DNA of 37,702 nucleotides from a virus, in the IMG/VR virus record IMGVR_UViG_3300042470_000423, positions 1 through 37,702 of that record. One strand, written 5' to 3'. This document shows positions 36,631 through 37,702 of this stretch, piece after piece. The notes beneath the pieces are model-generated. The model did no database searches, was not told the origin of the DNA, and saw only the letters and a list, made by a program, of their open reading frames with translations. Position numbers and translations under genes: made by a program. Every line of letters begins with the position of its first letter. Positions within the stretch are counted from its first letter, which is position 1.

Positions 36631-37702
36631 ATGAATGAAATTACCCTAGTGGATCAGGAACTAGTTAAGCAGATACAGTGGACAGGCGACAGCAAACAAT
36701 ATGATCTAGAACTACAGAGTTTAGGGCCCAAGCATGAGCCTTTCATAATTATGAATCCCTGGGTCAGTGACAGTAGACCTTTTTATTTTATAGAAGATTT
36801 TCCTGACACCAGACAGTGTGTGGTGTGGACCTATGAAGGCGAATGGATAGCAAAGATGTTCCCTGTAGGTTGGACTCCTGACAAACAGTACCTTAGTATA
36901 GAGATCGTCTTACCCAGAATGAAATGGGTAAGGAATCCTAATCTCAGTAAACACTATAACTTTCGAGGCACAGAATATAAGCAGGAATTCTTGTTAGATG
37001 CCTGGCAGAGTAAAAACGAACTGGTATGGTATTTAGATCCTGAAGTTAGTCCTATTAGGGAAAAGGTCTGGGCCTTTAAATTAATGCCTGTGGGCAGAGA
37101 ACCTGTTGGTATAATAGACATGGGCCTAGTTATGCCTAGATTACCCCGTGTGCTAGATGTAATTTTTATCAGTTACCAAGAGCCTAACTGTGAAGAAAAT
37201 TGGCAGCGTGTTTTAGAGAAAGCACCATATGCCAAACGTGTTCATGGAGTCACAGGTATATTCGAAGCACATAAGGCCGCTGCCTACCTCGCAGATACTG
37301 ATATGTTTTATGTGGTAGATGGAGATGCTTGGTTAGTAGACGATTGGCGGTTTAATTTCAAAGCCGAACTGTTTGATAGAAATATTACCTATGTATGGAG
37401 ATCCCGCAATCCTTTCAATGATCTAGATTATGGATATGGTGGCGTGAAATTGTTTAATAAACAGAAATTATTGCGCACCAAACAGTGGACTACCATAGAC
37501 CTAACTACGACTATTACTAAACATCTCAAAGTAATAGATAGATATAGTGTGGAGACTAGATTTAACACAGACAGTTTCGCCACATGGCGCAGTGCCTTTA
37601 GAGAAGGCTGTAAACTTTGTCTACTAAATGATCAGATGAGGTTAGATCAGTGGGTGACCAAGCCCAAGGTCAAATACAGCGCAGACGCTCGTCGGGGTAT
37701 AA
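36631..37702 (+). CDS. GT-A-like glycosyltransferase-related protein, 3' cut
   Basis: 357 residues are seen and the frame is open at the window end. The N-terminal half (about 1-170) is beta-rich and lacks motifs. From about 175 (VLDVIFISYQEP) a GT-A-like domain begins, with ADTDMFYVVDGDAWLVDDW (221-239) holding a DxD-type VDGD. The remainder is aromatic- and Arg-rich. It is probably a large phage glycosyltransferase of the type seen in marine T4-like genomes. Divergent from the GT9-like gene. Confidence 0.7.
   Translation, partial: MNEITLVDQELVKQIQWTGDSKQYDLELQSLGPKHEPFIIMNPWVSDSRPFYFIEDFPDTRQCVVWTYEGEWIAKMFPVGWTPDKQYLSIEIVLPRMKWVRNPNLSKHYNFRGTEYKQEFLLDAWQSKNELVWYLDPEVSPIREKVWAFKLMPVGREPVGIIDMGLVMPRLPRVLDVIFISYQEPNCEENWQRVLEKAPYAKRVHGVTGIFEAHKAAAYLADTDMFYVVDGDAWLVDDWRFNFKAELFDRNITYVWRSRNPFNDLDYGYGGVKLFNKQKLLRTKQWTTIDLTTTITKHLKVIDRYSVETRFNTDSFATWRSAFREGCKLCLLNDQMRLDQWVTKPKVKYSADARRGI

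Overview
This window is a piece of a T4-like (tevenvirus-type) myovirus genome, probably from an aquatic or marine bacteriophage. The evidence is a T4-type replication and recombination set: gp32 ssDNA-binding protein, UvsX, UvsY, UvsW, gp61 primase, gp41 helicase and a probable gp62 clamp-loader subunit. There are two tRNA genes, T4-type late promoter elements (TATAAATA) and very tight gene packing. The host cannot be named from the sequence. It must have a sigma-70 that reads TTGACA-17-TATAAT promoters. Both ends of the window cut through genes.

Layout. (1) 1-11.7 kb, + strand, AT-rich: gp32, uvsX, an acidic protein, uvsY, a uvsW-partner protein, uvsW, a GT4 glycosyltransferase, a gene that seems to start at CTG, gp62-like, a GT11 fucosyltransferase, a zinc-finger protein, two 2OG-Fe(II) oxygenase-like proteins and a 189-residue miniature DnaE (PolIII alpha) palm-like protein. 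Most neighbours overlap by 1-14 nt or abut. (2) 11.7-17.9 kb, mixed strands: a probable tail or baseplate protein, gp61, gp41, a YqgE/AlgH-family protein, a nucleotidyltransferase-fold protein and an Ig-like structural protein. Several genes here have a late-promoter element ending exactly 5 nt before the ATG. (3) 17.9-18.3 kb: a non-coding divergent region. (4) 18.3-31.2 kb: the early or host-takeover region. Two + genes are followed by about 40 small - strand genes, many under 60 codons. About twenty strong sigma-70 promoters with exactly 17-bp spacers drive them, and many of these promoters overlap the 3' end of the preceding gene. A structured non-coding stretch lies at 24.46-24.58 kb. (5) 31.2-31.7 kb: AT-rich direct repeats, tRNA-Leu(UAA) and a CAU-anticodon tRNA. 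(6) 31.7-37.7 kb: a small TM protein, a lipoprotein-like peptide, GT2, an SGNH-like protein, two more 2OG oxygenase-like proteins, two GT9-like proteins and a truncated GT-A-like protein.

How it fits together. Region 1 plus gp61/gp41 makes the replication, recombination and fork-remodelling machinery. Region 4 is expressed by host RNA polymerase straight after infection. Regions 1 and 6 share a glycosyltransferase and oxygenase theme that may decorate virion or host-surface glycans. The main points for follow-up are the late promoters placed for leaderless mRNAs, the mini-DnaE with all three catalytic aspartates, the promoter/stop-codon overlap cassettes, a promoter lying wholly inside a zinc-ribbon membrane-protein gene, and the structured RNA candidate.
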